A stretch of 64,000 bases of DNA from Vulcanimicrobiota bacterium (GTDB lineage: Bacteria > Vulcanimicrobiota > Vulcanimicrobiia > Vulcanimicrobiales > Vulcanimicrobiaceae), in NCBI GenBank assembly GCA_003168375.1, contig PMSI01000004.1:1-64000 (forward strand). Reading direction: 5' to 3'. Below are positions 44,066 to 53,305 of the stretch, one piece after another (position 1 is the first letter of the stretch; the number at the start of each line of letters is the position of its first letter). A model generated the notes under the pieces. That model ran no database searches. It had not been told where the DNA came from and saw only the letters and a list, made by a program, of their open reading frames with translations. Both the position numbers and the translations under genes were made by a program.

Positions 44066-46510
44066 ATGTTCAGCCGTGCTCGCGGCGGGCCGCTCCGTGC
44101 GCTCGCCCTCGTTCTCAGTTTCGTCCTCGCTTGTGCGACCGGCGCACTCGCCCAAACCCGCACCGCGGTCCTCGCCGGCATCGTGACGGCCGCGGACAAG
44201 CCCGTCGCCGGTGCGGCGGTGACCGCCACCGGCTCCAACCTCACCCTGCGTGCGCGGACCGACGCGCGCGGCGTCTTTACCATCCCCGCCGTGCCGATCG
44301 GCAGTTACGACGTCGAGATCGTCGCACCGCAGGGCCGCGCGGCGCTGAGGGTCGACGTCAGCGGTCCGGGCGCGAACCTTACCGTCGCGCTCTCACAGCT
44401 CAAGGAGATCGGCCGCACCGCGGTCACCACGCGTCCGCCGGTGCGCGGATCCGGAACCGATCTCAGCCTCAATGCCGAGGCGCTCACCCGCTCGCCGGCC
44501 GCCGGCAGCCTGCCGAACCTCTTGATCCAGCTCCCCGGCGCCGCGCGCGGCGCGAACGGCGTGGTCCACATCAACGGCGATCACGGCGACATCAACTACA
44601 TCGTCGACGGCGTGCAGATCCCGCAGGAGCTCAACCGCGTCGTCGGCAGCGAGTTCGACCCGAACGACATCGCGTTCGTCGAGGCGCTGCAGGGCGCGTA
44701 CCCGGCGCAGTACGGCGAGCGGTTCGCCTCGGTGATCAACATCAACACGCGCAACGGCTCCGGCCCGCCGGGCTTCATCGGAGACCTCGACGCCGGCTCG
44801 TACGGAAACGTCGACACGACGCTGGGCTACCACACGAACCTCGGCCGGGGAGCGTTGGTCGCAGCGTTCCGGAACCAGCGCGGCAACCGCGGTCTCGATC
44901 CGCCGAACTTCGACTCGCCGCACGACGCGTTCAGCGACGCCAACCAGTTCCTGCGCTACACGCTGCCGGCCGGTCCGAACTTCCTCAACCTCACCGTCAG
45001 CCGCTCGTTCCAGACCTACCAGATCCCGAACGACGTCGCGAACGGCCAGCCGGCGAGTACCGACGACGTCGAGACCCAAGAAGATCTTTTCGGCTCGCTG
45101 CAGTTCCGGCACCCGATCGGCGACCACGGCTCCCTCTCGTTCGGCCCGTCGTACAAGCGCTCGCGAATCCGCGACTTCGGCGACCCGTCGAACGACTTCA
45201 CCTTCGGCCGGGCGCTCAATCCGGGCGCGCCCGGCGACTGCGCAAACGCGCTCGCCTCAACGGGCCCGGTCGTCGGCGGCATCGTCACCAATCCGCAGGC
45301 GAATCCCGCAGTTCAGTACACGAACACGACGTGCGGGTTCTCGCTCAACGGTGACCGGATCGCGATCGACCTCGGCGGCAACCTCGACTACGAGAACCGG
45401 AGTGCGAAGCACGATCTCGCCTTCGGCGGTCTCTATAACGCGACGAACATCGCCAAGACGTACGGCGTGACGCTGCAGCCCGGGAACTTCCTGGCGCCGA
45501 TCTTCACCCCCGCCACGCCGGACGCGCCGTTCACCGTCGTCGACGCGGCGCCCAACGTGGGCCACCTGGCTGCATTCTATCTGCAGGACAGCTGGAAGAT
45601 GGGCCCCGCCTGGCAACTCGACTACGGCGTGCGCGGAGATTCGTTCACCGTCTCGTCGACGCAGTTCTCGACGGGATTCGGCCAGCTCAGCCCGAGGGTG
45701 AAGCTGACGCGGTTCTTCGGCGCGCGCAACAGCGTCTACGCGTACTACGGCCGCTTCTTCACGCCGTTCTCGCTCGAGAACGTCTCGCCGCTCGCGGCGT
45801 ACACGCTGAACCTGCCGTTGCAGACCACCATCGCGCAATTCGACCTCAAGCCGCAGCGCGACTCGGTCTACGAGATCGGCGGACACTTCGCGCTCGGGCG
45901 CGGCGATCTCGGCGTTCGGATCATGCAGAAGAACGCGACCGACCTGATCGACGACACGCAGGTCGGGGTGACCAACCTCCACCAGGACATCAACTTCAGT
46001 CAGGGGCGTATCGCGACGCAGACCGCGTACTACCAAGTCGGCTTGGCGCGAGCCGGGCGGTTCTACGCCGCGCTGACGCACACGTACTCCGTCAACAGGG
46101 GCTGCGAGACGCAGTTGCTCGCGCCGTGCTTCAGCACCGGGTCCGATTGGTTTCCGGCCGATCACGACCAGCGCGTCGACGTCACCTCGGGTCTGGTGAC
46201 CAACGATCGGCACGGGGGCTGGTTCTCGGTCGACGCTGAGTACGGCAGCGGGCTGTCGTCAGCGCTGAATCCGAACGGCGGCATCAGTTGCGGCGGCATC
46301 GACGGCAACAGCGGCGGGCCGTGCAAACGTACCCCGCATCTGACGTTCGACGCCGAGAAGGGGATCGCGCTGCACGGCGGGATGGCGCTGACGCTGCGCG
46401 TGCGCAACCTCCTCAACGACCGGTACTACGTGACCTTCGCAAACGCGCAGGGCGATCACTACGCGCCGCCGCGCACGTTCGACGTGGGGCTGCGGCTGAA
46501 TACGAAGTAG
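44066..46510 (+). CDS. TonB-dependent receptor with carboxypeptidase-regulatory-like domain
   Basis: The 814-residue protein has a signal peptide (to ALAQT, about residue 30), then a CarboxypepD_reg-like domain at about 30-105 (VLAGIVTAADKPVAGAAV, FTIPAVPIGSYDVEI). The plug domain at about 140-230 carries INYIVDGVQIPQELN and AQYGERFASVININT. The barrel runs to the C-terminal RTFDVGLRLNTK. It imports a chelated metal or other ligand across the outer membrane with TonB energy. The start ATG 44066 has AAGGG upstream. No substrate-specific partner is nearby except a small membrane protein. Confidence 0.88.
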   Translation: MFSRARGGPLRALALVLSFVLACATGALAQTRTAVLAGIVTAADKPVAGAAVTATGSNLTLRARTDARGVFTIPAVPIGSYDVEIVAPQGRAALRVDVSGPGANLTVALSQLKEIGRTAVTTRPPVRGSGTDLSLNAEALTRSPAAGSLPNLLIQLPGAARGANGVVHINGDHGDINYIVDGVQIPQELNRVVGSEFDPNDIAFVEALQGAYPAQYGERFASVININTRNGSGPPGFIGDLDAGSYGNVDTTLGYHTNLGRGALVAAFRNQRGNRGLDPPNFDSPHDAFSDANQFLRYTLPAGPNFLNLTVSRSFQTYQIPNDVANGQPASTDDVETQEDLFGSLQFRHPIGDHGSLSFGPSYKRSRIRDFGDPSNDFTFGRALNPGAPGDCANALASTGPVVGGIVTNPQANPAVQYTNTTCGFSLNGDRIAIDLGGNLDYENRSAKHDLAFGGLYNATNIAKTYGVTLQPGNFLAPIFTPATPDAPFTVVDAAPNVGHLAAFYLQDSWKMGPAWQLDYGVRGDSFTVSSTQFSTGFGQLSPRVKLTRFFGARNSVYAYYGRFFTPFSLENVSPLAAYTLNLPLQTTIAQFDLKPQRDSVYEIGGHFALGRGDLGVRIMQKNATDLIDDTQVGVTNLHQDINFSQGRIATQTAYYQVGLARAGRFYAALTHTYSVNRGCETQLLAPCFSTGSDWFPADHDQRVDVTSGLVTNDRHGGWFSVDAEYGSGLSSALNPNGGISCGGIDGNSGGPCKRTPHLTFDAEKGIALHGGMALTLRVRNLLNDRYYVTFANAQGDHYAPPRTFDVGLRLNTK

Positions 46511-46513
46511 CGA

Positions 46514-46918
46514 TCAGGCGGCCGGTTTGCGCGCCGTGACGGGGAGCGTCGCGCGAATCACCGTCCCGCCGCCTTCGGCGTCGCCGACGGCGACGTTGTG
46601 GGCGAGCAGTTCGACGATTCCGAGTCCGCGGCCGGATTCGGCGAGCGGATCGCGTCGCGGCGGCCACGGCACCACGTTCAGGCCGGGGCCATGGTCGCGC
46701 ACGACCAGCACCGGCCGGCCGCTTCCGTTCATCTCGAGGTGAACCTCGACCGCGCCCTTTGCGTAGCGCACGGTGTTGGCGACGAGCTCGCCGTAGATCA
46801 GCTCGGCGGCATCGACGCCGGAGGGCGGCTCGGCCAGCGAGACGAGGCAGTCGCGGAAAGCGCGGCGTTGCCGGAGCACCTGCTCCGCCTCGGCCTCGAC
46901 TCGCCACACGATGCTCAC
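46514..46918 (-). CDS. RsbW/SpoIIAB-like anti-sigma histidine-kinase-fold protein
   Basis: The 134-residue GHKL/HATPase_c_2 protein has ELIYGELVANTVRYAKG (N box), VVRDHGPGLN (G1 box) and GRGLGIVELLAHNVAVG (G2 box). Such proteins phosphorylate anti-anti-sigma factors or bind sigma factors. The GTG 46918 start has GGAGG nine bases upstream. It lies just downstream of the PAS-GGDEF-EAL gene on the same strand, but 79 bp apart. Confidence 0.85.
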   Translation of the reverse strand: MSIVWRVEAEAEQVLRQRRAFRDCLVSLAEPPSGVDAAELIYGELVANTVRYAKGAVEVHLEMNGSGRPVLVVRDHGPGLNVVPWPPRRDPLAESGRGLGIVELLAHNVAVGDAEGGGTVIRATLPVTARKPAA

Positions 46919-46997
46919 CGGATGCTACCTCCTCTTCCGAATCGTATGATACCGGTCACATCGGGCGGCGTCAGTCCTCGGATCAGGGGGTTTCGCG

Positions 46998-49100
46998 TCA
47001 TGCCCCACGCTCCAGCAGCAAGCGCTCCGCACGCGGAGCGAGCGCTTCTTCGAGAGCGCGCGCCGCCATCGGCGCGCCGAAATGAAATCCTTGCACCTCG
47101 TCACAGCCAAGCGACGCGACGAACGCCAGCTGCTCCTCGGTTTCGATCCCTTCCGCGGTGACGTGCAGACCGAGCGTCTTCGCGACCGCGACGATCGAAC
47201 CGACGATCGCTTGATCGTATGCGTCGTCGGCGACGTCGCGAATAAACGCCCGGTCGATCTTGAGCGCGGTGATCGGCAAGCGCTTCAGGTACGCGAGCGA
47301 GCTGTAGCCGACTCCGAAATCGTCGATCGCGACCTCCACGCCGAGCGCGCAGATCCGCCGCAGTGCGGGGAGCACGGTGTCGTCGAGCAGCACGTGCTCG
47401 GTGACCTCGACCGACAGCGCGCAGGCGGGAAGGCCGTGCTCGGCGAGCATCGCCTCGACGACCTCGGGCAGGTCGGGCTCGCGCAGGTCGCGCGGCGAGA
47501 AGTTGACGGCGACACGGAAGTCGGGCTGGTACGCGCGCACGCGCGCCGCGGTGACGCAGGCCTCGCGCAGCACCCAGCGGTCGACCGCGACGATCGCCCC
47601 GCTCTCCTCGGCGATCGGGATGAAGACGCCGGGGGCGACGACACCGCGCACGCGATGATTCCAGCGCACGAGTGCCTCGCAGCCGACGATCCGGCGCGTT
47701 GCGAGATCGACGACCGGCTGGTACAACAGCTCGAGCTCGTCGCGGAAGATCGCGTGGCGGAGATCGTTCTCCAGGATGAGCCGTTCGCCGGCCGCCGCCT
47801 CCATCGAGTGGTCGTAGAGCGCGCAGCGGTTTCCGCCCAGCGCCTTGGCGCGGTACATCGCGGCGTCGGCGTGGGCGACGATCGCCTCGGCGTCGCGGCC
47901 GTGATCGGGGAAGATCGCCGCGCCGACGCTGGCGTTGACGAACAGGTCCCGGCCACCGGCCGGCACCGGCAGCGCGAGCGCACGCACGAGCCGCAGCGCG
48001 ACGCTCTCCGCCTCGCCCGCGTGAACGACGCGCGGCAGCAGGATGATGAACTCATCGCCGCCCGGCCGTGCGATGACGTCGCCGGCACGCAGCGTCTCCT
48101 GGAAGCGCACCGCGACCTCGCGCAGCACCTGGTCGCCGGTCCCGTGCCCCAGCGTGTCGTTGATCGTCTTGAAGCGGTCGAGATCGACGAACAGCACCGC
48201 GAAGCGGCGGTCGTCCCGGCGCGCGTCCGCGATCGTCTCGTCGATGCGCTGGTCGAGTGAGAGCCGGTTCGGGAGGCCGGTCAGGCGATCGCGATGCGCG
48301 CTGTCGAAGAGTTCCTGCTGCGTGCGCTTGAGCTCGGTGATATCGAGCGAGACGCCGACCGCACCGACGACCTCACCGGCGCCGTCGCGCAGCGGCTCCA
48401 CGTGATGACGCAGCCAGCGTTCGCCGCGCGCCGTTTCGGCACGCACCGTTATCCCACGGGCAACGTCTTGCAGCACGTGCTCCGCGATCAACGCGCCGGA
48501 GGACTGGTCGATGAGCTGCTCCGCGCGCAGTCCGAGCTGATCGAGCGCACCGCCCGCGATCGAGGTGAAGCGGGCCTCGCGGTCCGCCGTCCACAGCACG
48601 GCGTCGACGTTTTGCGTGACCAGTCGCAGGCGCTGCTCGTTGTCGCGCATCCGCGCTTCGTAGCGTGCCCGTTCGCTCACATCGCGCAGCGAGACGATCA
48701 CGTCGCGGCCGGCCGGCCTGACGCGGACCTCGACGGTCGCACCCGAGGCTGCCGAGACGTGCAGCTTGCGCACGGTCTCGCCCGTGCGGCGCGCGTAGCG
48801 GACGTCGGGGCCCATGTCGGAGACCAGCGGATCGACGATCTCTTCGAGCCCGCAGCCGAGCAGCGCGGCGGCGCTCGTTCCGAGCAGCCGCTCCGCCTCC
48901 GGGTTGAGGTGCCCGATGCGCAAGTCTTCATCGACGACGTACACACCGTCCGCGACCGCCTGCAGCACGTGGACATGCCGCTCGATCGCCTCGTCGCGGT
49001 TGCGCCGCAGGCGTGTGGCGGCGGTGCGCAATCGAACGACGTACGCGACGAGACCGACCACCGCGGTGATCGCGAAACCCAGTAGCACGTAGGCGATCAT
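46998..49100 (-). CDS. Membrane PAS-PAS-GGDEF-EAL cyclic-di-GMP enzyme
   Basis: The 700-residue protein has one N-terminal membrane segment (residues 1-24) and two PAS domains (about 40-145 and 155-260). The diguanylate cyclase domain has intact GGDEF (347-351) and an RxxD inhibition site (RAGD) five residues before it. The EAL domain starts near 455 and has CEALVRW, NFSPRDLREP, EVTEHVLLDD and IDDFGVGYSSLAYLKRLP. Both halves look active, so it could make or break c-di-GMP depending on PAS input. Confidence 0.93.
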   Translation of the reverse strand: MIAYVLLGFAITAVVGLVAYVVRLRTAATRLRRNRDEAIERHVHVLQAVADGVYVVDEDLRIGHLNPEAERLLGTSAAALLGCGLEEIVDPLVSDMGPDVRYARRTGETVRKLHVSAASGATVEVRVRPAGRDVIVSLRDVSERARYEARMRDNEQRLRLVTQNVDAVLWTADREARFTSIAGGALDQLGLRAEQLIDQSSGALIAEHVLQDVARGITVRAETARGERWLRHHVEPLRDGAGEVVGAVGVSLDITELKRTQQELFDSAHRDRLTGLPNRLSLDQRIDETIADARRDDRRFAVLFVDLDRFKTINDTLGHGTGDQVLREVAVRFQETLRAGDVIARPGGDEFIILLPRVVHAGEAESVALRLVRALALPVPAGGRDLFVNASVGAAIFPDHGRDAEAIVAHADAAMYRAKALGGNRCALYDHSMEAAAGERLILENDLRHAIFRDELELLYQPVVDLATRRIVGCEALVRWNHRVRGVVAPGVFIPIAEESGAIVAVDRWVLREACVTAARVRAYQPDFRVAVNFSPRDLREPDLPEVVEAMLAEHGLPACALSVEVTEHVLLDDTVLPALRRICALGVEVAIDDFGVGYSSLAYLKRLPITALKIDRAFIRDVADDAYDQAIVGSIVAVAKTLGLHVTAEGIETEEQLAFVASLGCDEVQGFHFGAPMAARALEEALAPRAERLLLERGA

Positions 49101-49313
49101 GCGAAGTTCATCCGTGAACCGACCGATGGCGCAGAAGCAGCGCGTCGTACGAAATCCAAACGCACGACGAACCGGTGAGACGTCCTCAATCTTGCTTGCG
49201 CGAATCCGGCGGACGTCTATCGGACCCGCGATACCGTGACTATCGGTCGAATTTCACGGTTTCGTAAACTTTTGGTGTGTTAAGATTCCGTAAACCGCAC
49301 CGCGCGCGCGGCG

Positions 49314-50594
49314 CTATCCGGCCCGACCGAGGAGCGTCAGCGTCCCAAACCAGAGGCCGAGACCGACGCAGACGATCCCGACGCCGACCCCCACGATGTT
49401 GCCCAACCGCGAGTTCACGCGGTCGCCGAGAATCTTCTTGTCGTTCGAGAGGACGAGCAGAAAGCCGAGCACGATCGGCAGCACGAAGGCGTTGAAGGCC
49501 ATGACCCAGACCGTGATGCGGATCAGCGGCAGGTTGGGGATCAGCACGAATCCGGCCGCGACGATGACCATCGCGGCATACATGCCGTAGAAGCGCTTCG
49601 CGTCGTAACAGGCGGCGTTCAGCGAACAGCGCCACGCGAACGCTTCCCCGAACGCCCACGCCGAAGCGAGCGAGACGACCAGCGCGCCGAGCAGCGCCGC
49701 CCCGAGCAGTCCGGCCCCGAACGCGATCCCGGCCAGCTTCGAACCGGTCAGCGGCACGAGCGCGAGCGCCGCATGGGCAGCGTCGGTGACGCTGATGTGA
49801 TGGACGAAAAGCGTCGCCGCGCAGGTCACGACGACGGCGATCATGATGACCTGGGTCAGCACCGAGCCGATCGCGGTGTCGATCCTGGCCAGCTTGAGAT
49901 CCTTCGGCCGCAGCCCCTTGTCGACCGTCGCGGACTGCTGATAGAAGATCATCCACGGCATGATGACGGCGCCGATGTTGCCGGCGACCAGCAGCAGGTA
50001 GTCGCGGTTGCCGAGCGGCTGGCTTCCGAACAGACCCTCGCGCACGAGCGCGCCCGGATCCGGGTGCGCGGCGAAGGCGGCCGGGATGAACAACAGCTCG
50101 AGCAGACACAGGCCGAGCGCGAAGACTTCGGCGCGCTTGTAGCGGCCGCTGAACGCGATCCCGATCAGGACGGTCGCCGACACGATCACCATCGGCGCGA
50201 CCGGGAGCCCGAACACGAGCGCGGCGCCGGCGATTCCGATGAACTCGGTGACCAGCGCGGCGAGGTTGGTGATCAGCATTGTGCCGAGCGAGATCCACGT
50301 CCAGGCGAGGCCGTAGTTCTCGCGGATCAGCTGGGCGTGGCCCTTCCCGGTGACGGTGCCGAGCCGCACCGTCATCTCCTGGACGACGAACAGCGGCACG
50401 ATCAGCAGCACCTGCAACAGGACGAGCTTCATCCCGAACTGCGCGCCGGACGTCGCGGCGGTCGTGATGCTGCCGGCCTCGGTGTCGGCGAACGCGACGA
50501 TCAGGCCGGGACCGGCGACGGCGAGGTACCGCCACAACGGGTTCCGGCGCCGTGGTACGTCGATGGTTTGTGGAGTGGCGTGAACCGCGGACAT
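49314..50594 (-). CDS. Nramp-family divalent-metal transporter, divergent metal site
   Basis: The 426-residue protein has 11 hydrophobic segments. The start ATG 50594 is preferred to TTG 50627 because GGAG lies four bases upstream. The TM1 motif reads FADTEAGSITTAATSGAQFG, where classical Nramp proteins have DPGN, and TM6 reads IGAVIMPWMIFYQQSA, where they have MPH. The fold is Nramp-like but the metal-coordinating residues differ, so the substrate may not be Mn or Fe; related Nramp-like carriers move Mg or Al complexes. A DtxR/MntR-like half-dyad sits just upstream. Confidence 0.8.
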   Translation of the reverse strand: MSAVHATPQTIDVPRRRNPLWRYLAVAGPGLIVAFADTEAGSITTAATSGAQFGMKLVLLQVLLIVPLFVVQEMTVRLGTVTGKGHAQLIRENYGLAWTWISLGTMLITNLAALVTEFIGIAGAALVFGLPVAPMVIVSATVLIGIAFSGRYKRAEVFALGLCLLELLFIPAAFAAHPDPGALVREGLFGSQPLGNRDYLLLVAGNIGAVIMPWMIFYQQSATVDKGLRPKDLKLARIDTAIGSVLTQVIMIAVVVTCAATLFVHHISVTDAAHAALALVPLTGSKLAGIAFGAGLLGAALLGALVVSLASAWAFGEAFAWRCSLNAACYDAKRFYGMYAAMVIVAAGFVLIPNLPLIRITVWVMAFNAFVLPIVLGFLLVLSNDKKILGDRVNSRLGNIVGVGVGIVCVGLGLWFGTLTLLGRAG

Positions 50595-50610
50595 CTCGCT
50601 CCGGAGGCTG

Positions 50611-50624
50611 TGAGGTACGCCTAA
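50611..50624. promoter_or_regulatory. Possible DtxR/MntR-type operator before the Nramp-like gene
   Basis: TGAGGTACGCCTAA is a near-perfect dyad (TGAGG-TACG-CCTAA, one mismatch). It resembles TTAGG...CCTAA boxes of iron/manganese regulators and lies 17 bases before the start codon. No regulator gene is in the window. Confidence 0.3.
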
Positions 50625-50748
50625 CAACTATGCGAGGCGCACCAAAGTTCCTCCGAGGCTCGTCCTGCCGTCCTGCCGTCCTGCGGGGGAGGGGCGCCTG
50701 CTCTGATCAGTAAACGAAGCCGTCTTCCGCGAATCAGGGGGTGCTTCC

Positions 50749-51318
50749 GTGGCCATGATGACGCCCGAACAATGGACGGCCGAGGTGCGCCGCCGGATCG
50801 CGATCAACGAGGGCTGCCGGCTGCGCATGTATCTCGACACGATGAAGATCCCGACGATCGCGTACGGGCTCAACCTCACGATCGGGAGCGCGCGGACCGT
50901 GCTCAAGAACGCCGGCGTGACCGATATCGACGGCGTGATCGCCGGCCGCACCGCGCTGACGCAGGCGCAGGCCGACAGCACGTTCGACCAGATGCTGCCG
51001 AACTACATCAACGAGGCTCGCGGCACTCTGAATCCCAATGTGTTCGACAAGCTCAACGATGCGCGGCGCTTCGTCGTGGTCGACATGGTCTACAATCTCG
51101 GCACGGCGGGGTTCATGGGGTTTCCGTCGGCACGGCGCGCGATCGACAACGCCGTCGCGGCAACCGATCAGACAACCGCCCACGCGCAGTACGAAGAGGC
51201 GGCCAACCAGATGGTCAGCTCGGCGTGGTACGGACAAGTCGGGAACCGGGCCAAGCGCGACGTCGCGATGATGCGCAACGGCGCCTGGGTCGATCCGAAC
51301 GGCGACGGCTCGCGCTGA
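50749..51318 (+). CDS. GH24 phage-type lysozyme
   Basis: The 189-residue protein starts at GTG 50749, with GGGGG seven bases upstream. It has the T4-lysozyme-like active site AINEGCRLRMYLDTMKIPTI then AYGLNL (Glu, Asp and Thr as E-x8-D-x5-T), LTQAQADSTFDQML and RRFVVVDMVYNLGTAGFMGF. It cuts peptidoglycan between MurNAc and GlcNAc. No signal peptide is present, so it needs a holin-like route, lysis or another export path. No phage genes surround it. Confidence 0.85.
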   Translation: MAMMTPEQWTAEVRRRIAINEGCRLRMYLDTMKIPTIAYGLNLTIGSARTVLKNAGVTDIDGVIAGRTALTQAQADSTFDQMLPNYINEARGTLNPNVFDKLNDARRFVVVDMVYNLGTAGFMGFPSARRAIDNAVAATDQTTAHAQYEEAANQMVSSAWYGQVGNRAKRDVAMMRNGAWVDPNGDGSR

Positions 51319-51367
51319 ACCGCTCGCACTGCACGGAACGCGCGGCGGGGCGTCGAAGCAGGACTTC

Positions 51368-52147
51368 GTGCTCGCCATCGTCGCGCTCGGCGCGCTTCTC
51401 CTCGGCCTGGTGTCGCCGCCGCCGGCCCCGCAACCGACGCCGACCAACCCCTTCAACCTGAACCCGATCCCGGCGCCCTCCAACCTGCCGGTCATCGGTA
51501 GGACGCGGGCCAAGCCGGTGTGCTCGGCGATCCGGCGGGCGGTCGCCCCGGCCGTCGCGGCGGCGATGAAGAACGACGCGACGTTCGGCGTCATGCGCAA
51601 GACGATCTTCGACTACGTCATCAAGGACTCCGAAGAGGCACGCGATCTGCACCTGATGCAGATGGACCGCCAGGTCGACGGAATGGTCAAGAACGTCGAC
51701 ACGATCGAGGAAGCCCTGAAGTCGTCCGTGCTCGACATCCCCGCAACGGCCAAACCCGAGGACGCGAAGATGCTGCGCGATCTGCGCCGCAGCCTCTCCG
51801 CCATCCTCACGGCGCAAAAGGCCGAGGTCAACACCATGAGCGGATTCGTCGAAACCGAGCGGATGCGGCGGTTCGGGCAGTTGAGCGAGAGCGAGTTGAA
51901 CATGCAGCGCTCGAATCAGCCCAACGTCGCCAACGGCCCAGGCGGGACGATTCCGTCACCGATTCCGGTAAGCGGTTTCTTGCACGACACCGAGACCACG
52001 TTCAATTCGGCGCACCCCGCGATCGGGCACGGTCTCAATGAGGCCCACCTGCTCGACCGGGACCTCGGCGACATCGCCGCGGTCGTGGGCAAGTACGAGG
52101 AGGCAGCCTCAAAGGTGATCATCCCGGCGGCGAACAGCTGCAAATAG
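51368..52147 (+). CDS. Secreted helical protein of unknown function
   Basis: The 259-residue protein starts at GTG 51368, with a short signal peptide or anchor (LAIVALGALLLGLVSPPPAP) and a Pro/Asn-rich linker. A mostly helical domain follows, with KPVCSAIRRAVAPAVAAAMK, VDGMVKNVDTIEEAL, SLSAILTAQKAEVNTMSGFV and a final Cys (ANSCK). The two cysteines at either end of the domain may pair. It follows the lysozyme gene by 49 bp and may be co-transcribed. Family not recognised. Confidence 0.65.
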   Translation: MLAIVALGALLLGLVSPPPAPQPTPTNPFNLNPIPAPSNLPVIGRTRAKPVCSAIRRAVAPAVAAAMKNDATFGVMRKTIFDYVIKDSEEARDLHLMQMDRQVDGMVKNVDTIEEALKSSVLDIPATAKPEDAKMLRDLRRSLSAILTAQKAEVNTMSGFVETERMRRFGQLSESELNMQRSNQPNVANGPGGTIPSPIPVSGFLHDTETTFNSAHPAIGHGLNEAHLLDRDLGDIAAVVGKYEEAASKVIIPAANSCK

Positions 52148-52205
52148 CACGTGCCGGCCTCCTGGCGAGGCCGGGCCTGCTTCCGGGCCGAAAGGCCTGA
52201 GCCCG

Positions 52206-52775
52206 ATGGGGGTTCCCCGCAAACCGATCGAGCCGCCCTCGGACGAAGCGTCGGCGTTTCTCGAGATGGCGATGGACCAGTACGGTAAGGCGACGTACAA
52301 CTTCGCCTACCGGCTGACGGGCAACGAGTCGGACGCCCGCGACCTCGCCCAGGACGCCTTCATCCGCGTCTACCGGGCCTGGCGGTCGTTCCAGCCGGGC
52401 ACCTCGTTCCTGTCCTGGATCTACCGGATCGTCACGAACTTGTATCGGGATGAACTTCGGAGACGAAAAGGGCGTTTCCAGGAAGAGATCCCCGAAGACA
52501 ACGCTCCGCAGGAGTACGGTGGGCAGCGGCCGATGGCCGTCGACCCCATCGAGGACTACGTGGCGGGACAGCTGGGGGAGCCGCTGGCGAAGGCCCTGGC
52601 CCAGCTCTCCCCGGAACAGCGCCAAGTCGTGGTTCTCGCCGACATCGAAGAGTACAGCTACCAAGAGATCGCCGACATCATGGGGTGTTCGATCGGAACC
52701 GTCCGGTCGCGACTCCACCGTGCGCGAGCTCTTCTCCGTCGGTTAGTGACTAGGGCGCAACAGGAAGAACGATGA
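52206..52775 (+). CDS. ECF-type RNA polymerase sigma factor (SigE/RpoE-like)
   Basis: The 189-residue protein has sigma region 2 at about 25-95 (YRLTGNESDARDLAQDAFIR, FLSWIYRIVTNLYRDELRR) and region 4 at about 125-180 (LSPEQRQVVVLADIEEYSYQ, EIADIMGCSIGTVRSRLHRA). It directs RNA polymerase to envelope-stress-type promoters. Its stop overlaps the anti-sigma start (ATGA), and an RseB-like gene follows, a standard sigma/anti-sigma/regulator unit. Confidence 0.93.
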   Translation: MGVPRKPIEPPSDEASAFLEMAMDQYGKATYNFAYRLTGNESDARDLAQDAFIRVYRAWRSFQPGTSFLSWIYRIVTNLYRDELRRRKGRFQEEIPEDNAPQEYGGQRPMAVDPIEDYVAGQLGEPLAKALAQLSPEQRQVVVLADIEEYSYQEIADIMGCSIGTVRSRLHRARALLRRLVTRAQQEER

Positions 52776-53305
52776 GTACCCCACACTACGACCGCGAAAT
52801 TTTGACCGACTACCTCCACGGCGCGCTGAAACCCGATGCCGACGCCGCAGTTTTTGCGCACCTCGAAAGCTGCACGGCGTGCGAAGCCGTCCATGCCGAA
52901 GAAACCGCGCTCGGCGAAGCGCTGCGTTCCGCCGCACGCGCCGAGGAACTGGAGTTCCCGTCGCTGGTGAAGGCGCGCGTTTGGGACGCCCTCCGGCACG
53001 AGAAGCCGTCGTGGCTCGAGCGTCTGCGCGCGTGGGGTCCGAAGCTCGCCGTCCCGGTCGCCGCAGCGATCGCGCTCGGCGCGTATCTCGGGACGCCGGT
53101 CTGGCGCAATGCGACGCAGCCGGTCGGCATGACCGCGGCGTTCTATCTCGACGAGCACAACGCCGAGGCACAGCAGAACCCCTTCGGGCCCGGTATGACG
53201 CCGGCCGTGTACACCGAAAGTCAGGATCGCGGCTCGTCCGCCGCCGCGTACATCGATACCGCAGACGCCGCGACTCTCGACAGCGTCGACGGTGCGGTCC
53301 GCTAG
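52772..53305 (+). CDS. Zinc-finger (ZAS) anti-sigma factor
   Basis: The 177-residue protein carries the ZAS motif H-x3-C-x2-C in AHLESCTAC near residue 30, then a membrane segment at about 88-106 (KLAVPVAAAIALGAYLG), then a periplasmic tail. It should hold the preceding sigma factor at the membrane until a signal triggers release. GAAGAACG precedes the ATG, which overlaps the sigma stop. Confidence 0.88.
   Translation: MSTPHYDREILTDYLHGALKPDADAAVFAHLESCTACEAVHAEETALGEALRSAARAEELEFPSLVKARVWDALRHEKPSWLERLRAWGPKLAVPVAAAIALGAYLGTPVWRNATQPVGMTAAFYLDEHNAEAQQNPFGPGMTPAVYTESQDRGSSAAAYIDTADAATLDSVDGAVR

Noticed and set aside
50663-50686. Short TCCTGCCG tandem repeat before the lysozyme gene
   Set aside because: Only two exact 8-bp copies and a partial one, which is common by chance in GC-rich DNA.
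50749-52147. Prophage, because of the phage-type lysozyme
   Set aside because: No holin, structural, terminase or integrase genes are nearby. The flanks are a transporter and a sigma-factor operon.
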